Shown piece after piece: positions 22,960 to 34,599 of a stretch of DNA of 64,000 nucleotides (positions are counted from its first letter, which is position 1; each line of letters starts with the position of its first letter). Below the pieces are notes generated by a model. That model was given only the letters and a program-made list of their open reading frames with translations. It had not been told where the DNA came from and made no database searches. A program made the position numbers and the translations under genes. The DNA is taken from assembly GCA_963575745.1 (NCBI GenBank), contig CAUYUJ010001303.1, positions 571,690-635,689 of the forward strand, read 5' to 3'. The DNA is from Prorocentrum cordatum. Taxonomy: Eukaryota > Sar > Dinophyceae > Prorocentrales > Prorocentraceae.

Positions 22960-23570
22960 CGCTGGCGGAACGCTGTACCTTTCCATCGACCGCCCAACCA
23001 TCCAGTTCGCCAGGTCTCGGGTGATGGCTGGGATGAGCATGCCGAAGGTGTTGCACGGCCTGCAGCTACAGCGCGTGGCTCAAGTACCCGACGGAGGTGT
23101 GGCTCTTCAGGTGCCAGAAGGAGCCCGGTGGCCTATGCGTCTACACGGAAGCGGACTGGGCAGCAGACGAGCTGACGAGGAAGTCAATTTCGTGCACGGT
23201 GGAGCGGTACGGGGACCACATGCTGGATTGCAGCGTGGCCAAGCAGGCGACGATCGTGCTGTCCAGCGGCGAGGCCGAGTTCTACGGCATCGCGCGCGCG
23301 GTGGCGATTGGAAAGCAGACGAACCAGATCATGTGCCAGATGGGCCTTGCGAGCGGTAGCTCGGCTGCGCGAGGCATGCGCGGCCGGACGCGCCCGGCAA
23401 GGTCCGGCATTTGGCGATCGAGGAGTTGTGGGTGCAGGAGGCGTTGGGTAACAAGGAGTTCGGGCTCGCGGTCGCGGACGCTCCTGACCCGGGCCGACAT
23501 CGGCGCGAAAGCGCATGCAGTCGAGAGGTTGGATTCTTTAGTCAGGCAAGTTCCGCTTCGCCGCCTGTGA
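22960..23570 (+). pseudogene. Copia RNase H region, frameshifted
   Basis: The frame at 23097-23570 shows the RNase H signature of copia Pol: GLCVYTEADWAADELTRKSI, then AKQATIVLSSGEAEFYGIAR, then RADIGAKAHAVERLDSLV close to the C-terminus. The first part (about 22960-23095: SIDRPTIQFARSRVMAGMSM) is in another frame, so at least one shift lies between. A further shift is likely in the SSAARG...VRHLAIEELW area near 23370-23420. Confidence 0.85.
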
Positions 23571-24231
23571 GAGGGGCTGGGGGCGGCGATTGCACATGCA
23601 CTTTGCACGCGTTAAGCCCATGCGCGCGTAAGACACCATAGGTGTGGAGAAGGCGCACGCCGGCTGCATGCCACCCTGGCCTTCGTGGCCGTGGGGGGGG
23701 GGGGGGCGCGCGCTCCGCCCGGCTGATGGTCGCGGGTTGCGCCGCACCGCATCCGGAAGATAACGAGTTTGATGCGACGGTCGCGGGTAGCACCGCACGG
23801 CATCTTGACAGTGGCGCGTTTGCTGCGATGGCTGCGGGTAGCACCGCGCCAGCGCGGGCGATCCAGGAGGGCGCGGGCAGCACCGCCCCTGATCGAGAGG
23901 CTCACGCCCAGGAGTGCCCTGGGGTGACCTTCCCGGCCACGTTGGGCCCAAGGCGGCGGCCACGAGGGTCGCTGTGTCTAGGTGGTCGCGGGCAGCCCCG
24001 CACCACTGAGCCTAGCCGCATACGCCAGCAGGCGGCGAGACGTGAGCCTGGTTAGGCCAAGGAGCTCAGCCCGACCAGGCGGGGGCGATCCTGAATGACT
24101 GGTGAGAGTAGGGACAGACCCTCGGGCGAGGGGCGGAGGCGACTGCCGGAGCTTTGGCATCGCTTGGCTGCATTCTAGCATGCGACGCTCCCTGTCGTTT
24201 GGCCCAAGACGGGCTGGCAGCGATGGGCGTG
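23571..24231 (+). other. Retrotransposon 3' untranslated region
   Basis: Non-coding DNA between the RNase H stop and the 3' LTR. It holds a poly-G run near 23693-23706 and five tandem units of about 45-60 bp of the kind 'gcgggtagcaccgc' from 23730 to 23890. No strong polypurine tract is visible just before 24232. Confidence 0.55.
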
Positions 24232-24340
24232 TGTCGAGCCCACAGGCCTAATACAGACACCTCCTGCTGGGCTAACGTAACCACATTTACCCCGAGATGC
24301 CTTTAACAGTTTTAACTCCGGGAGCGGCGCATGCAGCAGC

Positions 24341-24376
<36 letters not shown>

Positions 24377-24466
24377 GCAGTTTTGGCGGCGATCAGCTTG
24401 AGTGCATTCGCGTCGCGGTTGACGTATGGCTCAAGGCCCCTCTGAAAGCAGAAAAGCATCACGTTA
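24232..24466 (+). repeat. 3' LTR, with expanded CAG run
   Basis: Begins TGTCGAGCCCACAGGCC and ends AGCATCACGTTA. It differs from the 5' LTR at about 19-20 of about 210 aligned bases. Its CAG tract (about 24340-24373) is some seven units longer, which accounts for the extra length. Confidence 0.92.
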
Positions 24467-24471
24467 CGGGT
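24467..24471 (+). other. Target-site duplication, right copy (CGGGT)
   Basis: Exact repeat of 18344-18348, directly after the 3' LTR. Confidence 0.85.
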
Positions 24472-26600
24472 TCACATATGCACAGGTATGCTTATATGTA
24501 TATGTACACACAAGTGTTTACATACAGAGATGTACACCTTCATCTTAATGTCTTAATGCGTGTGCTTATGTATATATGCAATGTACATTTACAGACATGT
24601 ATATATGTCAAATCCCCCGCGGGGTGTGGGGGGGGTCGTCGTTTCGACTCGTCCAACGCCTCGTCCCGATGCCGCCCTGTGCGCAATCCAGACGTCGAAG
24701 GCCTCAAATTCCTCATCCCTCCACCACTGCAGTCGTCCAGCTCCTCCTCCTTCCGCTCCTCCTCCTCTTCCTCCTCCTCCTCCTCCTCGCCCTCCTCCTC
24801 CACGTGGCATGGCCGCCAGCCGCCACACAAACTGCAGCTGACACCATGCGTAGTGGAAACGATGGGCATTCAAACTCGCGCGGCGACAAACAGTCCTGGC
24901 ACACGTGCTGAGACGGGTAGTTGGTGTGGCATACCGCCGTGTGTGGCGCATCGTCATCGTCGTGCCCGCCTCCGATTGGAGGTGCGAAATCCTGCCCCTG
25001 CACCTTCCTCCTCGTATGTCGTTGTCGTCGTTGTCCGCCGCCACCTCCCTCTCCTGGTGCTCTTCCTTACGCATTCACCCCGTTGCTCCTCATATCCTGA
25101 GGTCTAAGGAGGTCCCAGGATGTCTCCTGAGGTCGCCACGCGTTTCAGGTGCAGGCTTGAAAAAGGCCCCAACCCGACCAAATCCTCGATCCTCGATCCT
25201 CGCCCAGAGTTCCGTTGTCGTGATGTCTGTTTCCATACGCGGCCCCCTGGCATTCGACCCGTTCCCAGGGGCGGCTTGTTCGTCCCGCATTGTTTTTGAG
25301 TTCGGCAGTCTTTGGGTGCGGAAGCGGCCCCTGGACGCCGACAACTACACAAACGTGCCAACTTTCGAGCCGCCGAATTTCGAGCCGTTCGAGCCGCCGA
25401 ATTTTCGAGCCGTTCGAGCCGCCGAAATTCAAACTAGTATTTGGCTTGTTCGAGCCGCCGAGTTTTCGTGGGGCACACGCCTCCACGGGGCCTCCACGCC
25501 GGAAAAGGGGCACAAGCGCAGCCGACGTCACGAACTCACTGCAACGACGACCACACTGGCCGATGCTTGTCCGTTTGGGGCAAGCATCGCTTGCCCAACA
25601 GCGACCCGCTGTCGGTTTGTGAGAGCATCTGTGCGCCTCCACTTCGAACCTGCCAAGTGCCGAGTCGGCGATCTGGACCTTCATGTATAGATCGAGTGTC
25701 GAGGACCGAAGACCTCGTGTCTGAAATCTGGGCGTCCCACTTTTCCCACGCCGAGGTGTTTCGCCTTCAAGCTTCTTACGGACCGGCCCGGCTGGAGAAG
25801 ATCTCACAACGTCGGTGTCTGGGGCTCGCCCGTGATGTTCCACATGTCGCGTGTATTTCGCGACTCAGATCTCAGGGGGTGTCGTCGCGGATGTTGTTCA
25901 GAGACTCCTGGAGACATGCAGATAATGAGGACGGAAGAGGGCCGAGGATGAATTGTTGTTAGGTTTCCAACGATATGGTGTTTTCAACCCTGGCGTTTCT
26001 CACTCATTTCGGCCTCTTGGGTCCGTCATCGGACCCCAGGACTTTCAAGACAAGTGGATCCGCGGCGAGGAATTGGCCTTGGGAAGGGGTCGGGAGGTCA
26101 GGGGCCGCGGACTGAACAGGCATGCATGGGAGCATATCTGCGTTCTTGACGCGCCTCCCGCCACTCTAGCGTCTCCCAGGGCAACTCGTCGCCACGGCCA
26201 GGTCCGCATGTTGGAGGCACCATGTTCAGGAGGGAAAGGAGCACACAGACACCATTACTCGTCGATCCCAAGGAACATCTGGAGGTATGGAAAACTATGG
26301 AGAGTCCTGGGATCTGTGTGTATTTGCTTGTGCGTCCCTGGGCCCCTTCACATGGGGCGGGGTCCTCGTCACCCCTCGCCCCCCCCCCCGCTGCAAGGTC
26401 GGAGGGCGGGGGGAGGAGGAGGGCAGGGGCCGAGGCGTGTGTGGTCCGTGGTCCGTGCTCCTGCTCCTGCTCCTCCTCCTCCTCCTCCTCCTCCTCCTGC
26501 TCCTCCTCCTCCTCCTCCTCCTGCTCCTCCTCCTGGGTCTTCTGGTAGCCTCTCTGGGCCTCTGTGGACCCAGAGCTAGCTAGAGCCTCCCTTGCCACGA
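24472..26600. other. Gene-free interval rich in simple repeats
   Basis: 24475-24610 is TA/CA-rich (tacata type). 24735-24800 is a CTC/TCC run. 25355-25440 holds five copies of 'CGAGCCGCCGAATTT' or 'CGAGCCGTT' units. 26455-26535 is a CTC run. The open frames over these runs are Ser, Leu or Glu polymers and are not genes. Confidence 0.5.
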
Positions 26601-28514
26601 GAGCATCGCAGCAGCAGACTGTTCCACGACGTCTGCCTCCTGGATGCCCCCTTTCTGGGCCCCGGGGGCCATCCGCAAGACCCGGGGCAAGAAGACAAGA
26701 CATGGGCGAGGCAGTAGAATCGGCTGTCCGGGGCCTTTGACTCGGCGTTGCTTGGGCCTGAGTGTTAGGACTCGTGTGATGACGGGAGTCAGCATCAAGC
26801 AGCACCATCAGCATCAGAAGTAGTCCTCGTCTCTTTTCCCCGTGTACTTTCCGAATGTCCCACTGTTCCTCCTTGTCCTTTGGATTTACTGACGTGTTGC
26901 GGGTGGTCCGTGCGCATCTGGGAGACAATAGTTACTGGCATGGAGATCAAGGACAATAGTTTGGTCGCGATTGAGATTCGACCAGTTTCTGGCGGAATAT
27001 CCTTGGAGGGAACACCAAATTCAGATTGGGGCGAGGTTGCAGCAGATGTTCGTTGGTTTTGGGCCATCGTTGCGAGAGGTGCGCCAACTTGAAACAAACA
27101 CTTTATAGAACCTTCTCTGAGGGTCGGTGGATGGTTGCGCAGGTACCAGCTGTCTTGCGTGGCGCTTCACTGCTGCATTCCATGGTTCACAGGAGTGCAG
27201 CTCCGTGCTGATCAGTTAGTGGTCTACGCAGCCTGCATTGTTTTCGGCCTCAGCTTTAACGAACGCACCCCGCGATATCTTTTCCAACTAGCTTTAGAGC
27301 CACTGTACGCAGTCCCTCTAGTGACAGCTCTGACAAGGGGTGTTTTTCTTCAGTCAAGCATTTGAGGACCTGTGATAAGGTTCGGAGGGCTCTGGCAGCA
27401 TCGCCAGCTTTTCCTGGGCATGTGTCGCAGGACGGCGGACATGCCGCGGACGTCGGTGCATGCCTTCTGTTCTAACCCAATGTGTCCCGATGTTGTAGTG
27501 AGTTGTAGGGCCAAGCGCTCTCCTGTAGCATTTGCTGGCGAACACCACGTTGGTGCTTGTCGGTGTCATGCGCTCGTCTGCACGGTGCAAACACCAGACC
27601 TCGGAAGGGCGTGGCTTGATTAAGAGGTTCGTGGTTGTGGTAATAGTTGGTTGGTGCTCGAGTTATGAATTGCAACCGGATAGGGATGGGTAGCCTTCAA
27701 AAGGGTACCCTTGCATCCATGCCCCTTCGGACCATCGTTACCGTTTTCGATGGCCAGCCCCGCCGCTCGAAACGGTTCGACATGGGCGCTTGCGCCTGTA
27801 ATATTTTTTGGCACTAGATGTATCATCACTTAGCGGCCTGCTGCCCATCCCGCCACTGTGCGTGGGTCGTTGACCAGGGACCCCTTGGAGAACACCACCT
27901 GGTTTTTCCTGAGGAACCGTGATTGCCTGCAGGGTCACAAGCATCAGGTCTCGAGGGCGCCATCCAGCCCTGCCGTGGGAATCCAACAGGCCAGTGGCAA
28001 GGTCTGAGTATGGCATGCAGTGCCGCTGAGGGTTCTGGAGTTGTTTGGGGACATCTGTTCGCTCCGAGTTTGATGCCGCACACCGTCGCTGTCTCTGTGT
28101 TCGTCGGGCTCAGCATCCATGGTGTGTTCCGTGTCTCACCCACGGCTTCTCGGACTCTGGTTGGGTGAGCGAATCAGAAGTATACACAGGCCAGAGGAGG
28201 GCAACTATACAGATTAAGCTTGTTCCTCCCCTGGCCTCCCAAACATGAGGACAATCAGAGGAGGAGGAGGATGGATGGAGGAGGAAGGATGTGGACCGAT
28301 GTGACTGTTCGGTTCCTAGCAGGTCGACTTGGCTGGGTGCGCGTCTGACTGTAGATTTTAGCGCGCGCGTCCTTGGATGCACGATTGCACGCGGAGTCCG
28401 CCCTCACGTCGAGCCCGTTGTGCTGACCTGTCGGCCCGGATTAGCACACCGTTGCACATCAGTTTGCAGATTCGAGAAGTGTTCTGACTTCAATTAGGAG
28501 AAGGGACGGACACC
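26601..28514. other. Interval with nothing recognisable
   Basis: Composition is balanced and there are few simple repeats. The frames are short and do not resemble protein families. Introns or regulatory DNA cannot be excluded. Confidence 0.35.
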
Positions 28515-28679
28515 ATGGCCGAGGGCCCTAAAGAGGGAATCTCAACCAGCTTTGCATGCGATTTCGATCCTGGCCAGCTTGCGCAGCTCATCACTGCCAG
28601 AGACGAAGCAATGGCATGTTCGATCAGATGTTGTTCCACACGTGACTGGAGGCAAGAACACGCTTGCTGTTTGCAATGA
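28515..28679 (+). CDS. Possible short exon or small ORF
   Basis: An ATG in a good context (CACCATGG) opens a 54-codon frame with balanced composition: GPKEGISTSFACDFDPGQLA, then QLITARDEAMACSIR. The later codons are Cys/Arg-rich and may be intron. The neighbouring sequence offers no continuation I can see. This is a weak call, based on start context and amino-acid balance only. Confidence 0.25.
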   Translation: MAEGPKEGISTSFACDFDPGQLAQLITARDEAMACSIRCCSTRDWRQEHACCLQ

Positions 28680-29246
28680 TTCGCACCGCATCGCCGCAGC
28701 ATGTCTGGACCAGTCGTGCTCCAGGGAGTAGAAACATATGCTTACCTTCCCAGCTGAATGGCAGCAGGAAAAGGGGATACATCTGGTTCACAGCCTCTCC
28801 ATCTGTCCTCCCTTTCACGTCATGATGCCAGTCGTGCGATGCCCCCAGGTCTCTGACGATGCGTTTTCTTGTGCAATCCCCGCGTTTCCCTGATTTCGGC
28901 CTCCAGGGCCCAGTCTCGGGTCACCGGAACACCGAACACCGAACACGGATCGGGTGCAAGCAAAACATCCGTGGGATCGGATGGTCCGTATTGGAGGGGG
29001 GGTTAAAAGGGGGGGATTGGTGGCCGCAGGGAAGGGCCCGTAATGGTTTGAATGGGGCACCAAAGGTACAATTTTCTTCACCCCCGTTTCCCCACTGAGC
29101 AAAGCCCAGCCCGCGCATAGAAGAAAACCTATTGTCGGATTCCTGGGTGTGTCGTGGAAGCACCACCTTGCATGCGTTCATTTCAGTCTCTCGCTGTCTC
29201 ATGACAGAGGCCGCTGCGTCGCACGCTGGTTCCTCCATCGTGGCTA

Positions 29247-29482
29247 GCGGATATTCGGCGTAGATCTGGGCAACGGTGTTGGGAAGGGGATGGTCGGGGG
29301 GACCAGGGTGTGAAGCACGTCAGTGTTAGTCGCAATTCGCATCTCGCATGGGGCGAGCCCCCATGCGTGAGCCAACATCTTTCGCACATCATTTGCTGTG
29401 CAGGGGCAGATCTGCGAAAGGATGTACTCGAAGACCTTGACTTTGTCTGCCCGAGTTATTGCCCCCGCAGAATTTACGCGCG
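29247..29482 (-). CDS. Possible terminal exon (minus strand)
   Basis: A minus-strand frame without ATG reads ITRADKVKVFEYILSQICPC, then TANDVRKMLAHAWGLAPCEM, then a Pro-rich end, closing with TAG at 29247. Codon use and amino-acid balance are better than in overlapping frames. It could be the last exon of a gene whose other exons I cannot find. Family unknown. Confidence 0.25.
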
Positions 29483-30100
29483 GGGGACGACAACTTTTTG
29501 CGGCGCTGCCCGTCCAGCGTTGGATCGGCCATTAGCCTATCGCCAAATTGTCTCGGCGTCTGTCCTCTTGCCTCGACGATGATTGCCCGTATGAGTACAG
29601 ATGGCAAGTTTGTTATCGCTGGCATTCGCGAAGCGTTGGAAACAAAACAACAAACGAGATGAAGCGCATGATTCTGGATCGCCTACACCTTCACGCATAA
29701 TCATCATTCGTCTTACTGCACTCCTATGGCACACTGGGGACGAGAAGCGCGTTAGCATTTCCAGCTTGATTGTCAGGTAAAGTAGTTTTTACAGTCAGCA
29801 GTTGCACTAGATAGGGCCTCGAGAACCCGGACAGAGTAATCGAACGTTTCGGGCCGAGTTCCATTGGCTGTCGTGGGCGCATGAGATTGTTGTAAAGGCG
29901 TGGTGACATGCAGATTTCCGTTGGCGACCGTCCGTGCTCCTGGAGTTCCAGTTCCTGGAATGTCAGTTATTGTGCTCTTCGGTGTATCCAAGCCTTCGTG
30001 CGAGCGCCATCAGAAAAGAGAGCGGCGTGTAGAAGACCTGTTCACCAGAACCGAACGTATTTTCAGGACGAACTGAGTGTCTGTATCAGAGGATTTACGC
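29483..30100. other. Interval with nothing recognisable
   Basis: No convincing frame, repeat or RNA gene. Confidence 0.35.
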
Positions 30101-30102
30101 GG

Positions 30103-30240
30103 AAGAGGAGGAGGAGGGGCAGGAGGAGGAGGAGGAGGAGGAGGAGGAGGAGGAGGAGGAGGAGGAAGAAGAGGAGGAGGAGGAGGAGGAAGAAGAGGAG
30201 GAGGAGGAGGAGGGAGGAGACGAACGAGGATGCGCAAGAG
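30103..30240. repeat. GGA/GAG triplet run
   Basis: Near-pure purine triplet repeat, one strand all A/G. Similar purine blocks follow at 30240-30530, 31630-31712, 32985-33315, 34038-34135, 34340-34420 and 34500-34560. All give poly-Arg, poly-Gly or poly-Glu frames that are not genes. Confidence 0.9.
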
Positions 30241-30689
30241 GAGGAGGATGAAGGGGGAGCGATAGGAAGGATGGGGGAGGGATGGGGGAGAGCGAGGGAG
30301 AGGAGGGGGAGAGCGAGAGGGTAGAGTGGGGAAGGATGGGGACAGGGAGAGTGATGATCGGGGAGAGAGGAGGGGAGAGGGCGAGGAGGGGGAAGAGAGC
30401 GAGAGAGCGAAAGGTGGGAGGGACATCAAGGGAGGAGGAGGACGAGAAGGTGGATGACGACGCGGCGGAGTGGGAGGAGGTGGGGGAGAAACGGAGACAC
30501 CGAGGAGGAGGCCGAGGAGGAGGAGGAGGAGGCGAGCGACCGGCTCCCTCGCCCGCTCAAACCGCTGCCGGCCCGCCCCGCGCCGAGCCTCAGCGGGCCA
30601 TGGCGCAGGCGCCTCCCTGCGATAAAAGCCTTCCGCTCCCGAGCAGAAGCCACGCGGTGTTGTGCGGTCGTCCCGAGCACGGGCCGCCT

Positions 30690-31110
30690 GTTGGAGAACC
30701 CTGAGGTGGAACCACATGTTTTGGTGACGTTTGTCCCACTCACGGGCCGCATGTGAGACGTCCCCCCGCTCTCAGGTTCAAGCCGTGTGTTTCTTTTTAC
30801 CTGCCCAGGTCAGCCGCGGGCTATCCAGCATGGATGTGGAGAGCTGAAGCCACGTGTACTTACTTGTCCAGGCCACCAGGAAGGGGTATCTCAAAATGTT
30901 ACCCAGAGCCCTCATGACGTGGTGTCACCCAGGTTTTGACTTGCCCAGGCCACCCAGGGGGGTGTATAACATTATTGCCCCGAACCTGGAACCACATGTG
31001 TGTTACGTTTCCAGGGCACCCATAATGGGGGGCATGTGACATGTCACTCCCGAGCGGAACCATGTTTTTATGTTTCAGTTCCAGGCGATCCATTGGGTTA
31101 TCTAGCATCG
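30690..31110. repeat. Degenerate ~75-bp minisatellite
   Basis: Five or six imperfect units carry a 'GGAACCACATGTTTTGGTGA'-like start, 'TTGCCCAGGCCACCCAGGGG'-like middle and 'CATGTGACATGTCAC'-like end. Units diverge by base changes and small indels. Confidence 0.6.
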
Positions 31111-31159
31111 CAAGTGCTTTCGTATAACTGGCGTATAAGTAGTCAGATCGTCAGGTGCA

Positions 31160-31400
31160 TGTGGCACATATATATATATATATACATACATACAAATGTG
31201 TGTTTGCACAGTTATGCACATGCGTACACAGCTACATGCATACATATACGCATGTGCACATTGACGTATGTGTGTCTGTATACAGAAGTACACATATACA
31301 TAGGTGTGCGTATATACACATTGACGGACACATGGGCAGCGTTGGAGAAAGAGCGAGACAGCGAGAGTGTGAGAGACAGACAGATAGAGACAACGAGATA
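31160..31400. repeat. TA/CA microsatellite and GAGA run
   Basis: A (TA)n core at about 31168-31186 grades into 'tacacacatgcat' type sequence and then, at 31345-31395, into 'gagagacagacagagac'. Not coding. Confidence 0.8.
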
Positions 31401-31629
31401 TGGAACCCAATGTAGGTGTTTCGAGACATGCCCACTCGTGAGTTGAATTGTGCGCTCGATACAAATTAATGATCTTCCTTTGTCATCCGAAGGGTAGTCT
31501 ATGCGATACGATGGTTTCTGTCAGTCCTGGCATCTCTCCTCGATTTCGGCCTCTGGGCCTGGGGCGTGGGGAGGAGGCAGGAGTACGAGGCAGTAGCATG
31601 AGAAGCAGGATGCGGAGGAATAATCTGAG

Positions 31630-31712
31630 CAGGAAGAGGAGCAGGAGGAGGAGGAGGAGGAGGAGGAACAGCAGGAGGAGGAGGAGGAGGAGGAGGAGGA
31701 GGAGGAAGGCGG
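31630..31712. repeat. GGA triplet run
   Basis: Near-pure GGA/GAG run. It is followed at 31860-32060 by 'GCTCGGGCTCG' type hexamer repeats. Confidence 0.9.
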
Positions 31713-32194
31713 CGCCCATAAGCCCCGGTCCCCCCAAAATTCGGCCAGCGAAGATGGGGTCGGAGGATCGCGCCACACTGCCGACACATTGCCGACGCAC
31801 TGGCGCGATCGGGAGCCCGACTGTCTACATCCGGGCCGTCGCCGAGACATCGGCGATGCGCGTCGCGTCTCAGGTTCGGACTCGGGCTCGCTCTCGCGCT
31901 GGCGGTCGGGCTCAGGCTCGAGCTCGGGCTCCGGCTCGCGGTCGGGGCGCGGCTCTGTCTCGGGCTCGGTGTCGGGCTCGGCTCCTGGGCGTGGACTGCG
32001 CCTCGGGCTCGCGCTCGCGCTCGGGCCTGCTGAGGCTCGGGCGCGGGCTCGGGCTCGGCACGCGGCCCCCCGAACCCGTCTGCTCTGGCCTCATTTGGGA
32101 GGCCTCTATGGAAGAAGGGTGGGCATGAGGAGAGCGAAGAGTCGCCAGGAAGGAAGAGGGTCCGGAGGGAAGCGGGTCCCGAGGTGTTTCGCAG

Positions 32195-32241
32195 TTTCTG
32201 ACACTCCCAGGGCCACCCACGGGCCCTGGGAGTGTCAGAAA
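32195..32241. repeat. Perfect 20-bp-stem inverted repeat
   Basis: TTTCTGACACTCCCAGGGCC at 32195-32214 is matched by its exact reverse complement at 32222-32241, leaving a 7-base loop. The stem has mixed composition, so this is not a simple-repeat artefact. Confidence 0.85.
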
Positions 32242-32984
32242 AGCACCCAGGACGAAGAACTAGGCCGCGGGGGAGGCCCCGGGGCCCAGGATCCGTTTCC
32301 CACAGGGCCCGCGTCCTCCATGCAGAAGAGGTAGAGAGCTGCTGGATGTCAGCGGCCTGCAGGCGATGTCGCCGGAGGCGTTTCCCATCGGCACCATGGC
32401 GGCCACATCGCCATTGGGTCTTCCGATGGTGCATGGGGGAGGGAGCAAAGACAGGGTGTGGTCGAAGCAAGTTCTTCTCGCGTATTGTTCGTGCCTCGCT
32501 TTGTGGATGACCCGGCCGCCGCGTCTCTGCTTACGCTCCGTACGTCGATGCCGCCTCCTTCTTCTACGCTTGCGCTCTTGGAGGCCCTCTGACAGTCTGA
32601 GAGGCCATCGTTGGGGGGGCCCGACATGTGAATTCGTATTTCGCTTCTTGGAGCTGCTGGGGAGCCTCCGGAGTCCTCCCAGGAGGCCTCTTGTGCCGCC
32701 TCGGGGCCTTCTTGGGTCGTTTGGGGTCCGTACTGAGAGCCTCTTGGGCTGTCTTTGGCCGGATATGAGGCCTCTTGGCCGCAGCGCTCAAAATACATGT
32801 CATGTCAGCAGGTTTGCAGTCTTTCCTTGCTGGGCGTGCGTAGCTCGGAGGTGCATGTCGCGCTTGGTCGTCAGCCCGGGTGCACAGTCAGTGTTATCGG
32901 GCTGTCGAGCGTCTCTTGGAGCGGCTTTGAGTTGTCTTGCAGTTCCAAACAATCCTGTGGTATTGGGTCCTCGTTTTGAAAAGC

Positions 32985-33315
32985 AGGAGGAGCAGGAGGA
33001 GGAGGAGCAGCGCGTGCTAGTAAGCACACGCTGCTGCTCCTTACTAGCACTGCGTGCTAGTAAGGAGCAGGAGCAGGAGGAGGAGGTGGAGGGCGATGAG
33101 GAGGAGGAGGGGTTGGTGGAGGGGGAGAAGGAGGAGGAGGAGGAGGAAGAGGAAGAGGAAGAGGAAGAGAAAGAGCAGGAGGAGGAGGAGGAGGAAGAGG
33201 AAGAGGAAGAAGAGAAAGAAGAGGATGAGCAGGAGGAGAGGAGGCTGCCAGGAGGAGGAGGAGGAGGAGGAGGAAGAGGAAGGGGAGGGGGAGGGGGAGG
33301 GGGAGGGGGAGGATG
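32985..33315. repeat. Purine-triplet tract with embedded hairpin
   Basis: Mostly GAG, GGA and GAA on the plus strand. At 33034-33070 a 17-bp perfect stem (CTGCTCCTTACTAGCAC with its complement) with a 3-base loop interrupts it. A further copy of GTGCTAGTAAG lies at 33014-33024. Confidence 0.8.
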
Positions 33316-33484
33316 ACAAGCTAGGTGCGCTCGCGTCATATCTGACGTCCTACCCCTCCCTCCCATCCCTTACCATGGCGCTGATTTTCTCTATCCGCGG
33401 ACGCGTGTCGTAGCGGACCTGTGGCTCCGCGCGCGCGTGCGTAGTGGGTGGTGGTGCGCGTGCGTGCGTGCGTGTGTGCGTGGT

Positions 33485-33640
33485 TGTGGTGGTGCTGGTG
33501 CTGGTGCTGGTGCTGGTGCTGGTGCTGGTGCTGGTGCTCGTGCTCGTGCTGGTGCTGGTGCTGGTGGTGGTTGTGATGGTGGTGGTGGTGGTGGTGGTGG
33601 TGGTGGTGGTGGTGGTGGTTGTGGTGGTGGTGCGGCGCGG
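33485..33640. repeat. GGTGCT hexamer and GGT triplet run
   Basis: About ten GGTGCT units (33491-33562, with two GTGCTC variants) pass into a (GGT)n run to about 33640. All frames open; not coding. Confidence 0.9.
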
Positions 33641-33799
33641 TGGTGGCGGGCGGATGGGCGCGCGAGAAAGAGGCCCGCGCTGGGGCGAGAACGCCATCCT
33701 GAACGACGGAGGCCAAACACCGATCCGAAAATGAGGCCCACGCTGCAGCGGGAGCACGATTCGGAACGATTCGGGAGCAGAAATGAGGCCAGCGCCTCA

Positions 33800-34000
33800 G
33801 CGAGAGCATCATTTTGAAAAAAACGCAGGCGAAAACCCGTTTCCCGGGAATCCTGTGTGTAACAAAACAGTACGCGGGGGGCGTTCGGCCCGAAAATGAC
33901 GCCGGCGCCTCAGCGAGAGTCGTTTCCCGGGATTTCCCGGGAATCCTGTGTGTAAAAAAATAGTACGCGGAGGGAGCGCGGCCATCACCCGGACGCCATC
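33800..34000. repeat. Two diverged copies of a short unit
   Basis: 'CCCGGGAATCCTGTGTGTAA' occurs at about 33842 and 33938, each followed by an A-run and 'TAGTACGCGG' or 'CAGTACGCGG'. 'GCGCCTCAGCGAGAG' occurs at about 33789 and 33904. This is a local duplication of about 100 bp. Confidence 0.6.
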
Positions 34001-34599
34001 AGGGGAAGAGGGGGAGTATTTTCAGATTGAGCAATTGTTAAGGAGGAGGAGGAGGAGGAGGAGGAGGAGGAGGAGGAGGAGGAGGAGGAGGAGCAAGAGG
34101 AGGAGGAGGATCAGGAGGAGGAGGAGGGGTCAAAGGAGGCCGAAGCGGTCGCTCTTCGTCCTGGGGGGCAATCGACATCTCCGCGGCCGGAGCGGCAGCC
34201 GTCCTCATAGCGAGTCCAGGAAATTCCAGATCCTATGCGGGGAGGTGTTCGCTCGAGCGGGGACGAACTTTGATCAAGCCGGGCTCTGGCTTGTTCCCTC
34301 TCCTCCCCCTGGCGATCCCTTTCTCCCCCCTCCTCCGAGGAGAAGGAGGGCTGGAAGGAGGAGGGCTGGAAGGAGGAGGAGGAGGAGGAGGAGGAGGAGG
34401 AGGAGGAGGAGGAGGATAGGCAGGAGAGGAGGAGGAGAAATATCAGTAGGAGGAGGTTGAAGAGGACGGGGAGGAGCTGGAGAAAGATGGGAGTAGGATA
34501 AGGTAAAGAGAAGGAGGAGGAGGAGGAGGAGAAGGAGGAGGAAGGGGATTGGGCACAGGAGGATTGGGGGGATTGGGGCGACGGCGATACGAGGACGAA

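Larger units (their letters stand above)
18349..24466 (+). mobile_element. Ty1/copia LTR retrotransposon, complete outline, frame-broken
   Basis: Two LTRs of 214 and 235 bp in direct orientation bound an internal region of about 5.7 kb and are flanked by an exact CGGGT duplication. Internal order is gag with a CCHC zinc knuckle, protease motif, integrase, reverse transcriptase, RNase H. Integrase before reverse transcriptase is the copia order. The coding frame switches several times between protease and RNase H. The protease motif carries Arg where DTG/DSG has Gly, and the LTRs differ at roughly 9% of positions by eye. It is therefore an old, inactive copy. Copia elements of this kind are common in dinoflagellates. 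Confidence 0.93.

Noticed and set aside
33336-33812. His-rich and Thr-rich frames opposite the GGT run
   Set aside because: Triplet repeat translated in different frames.
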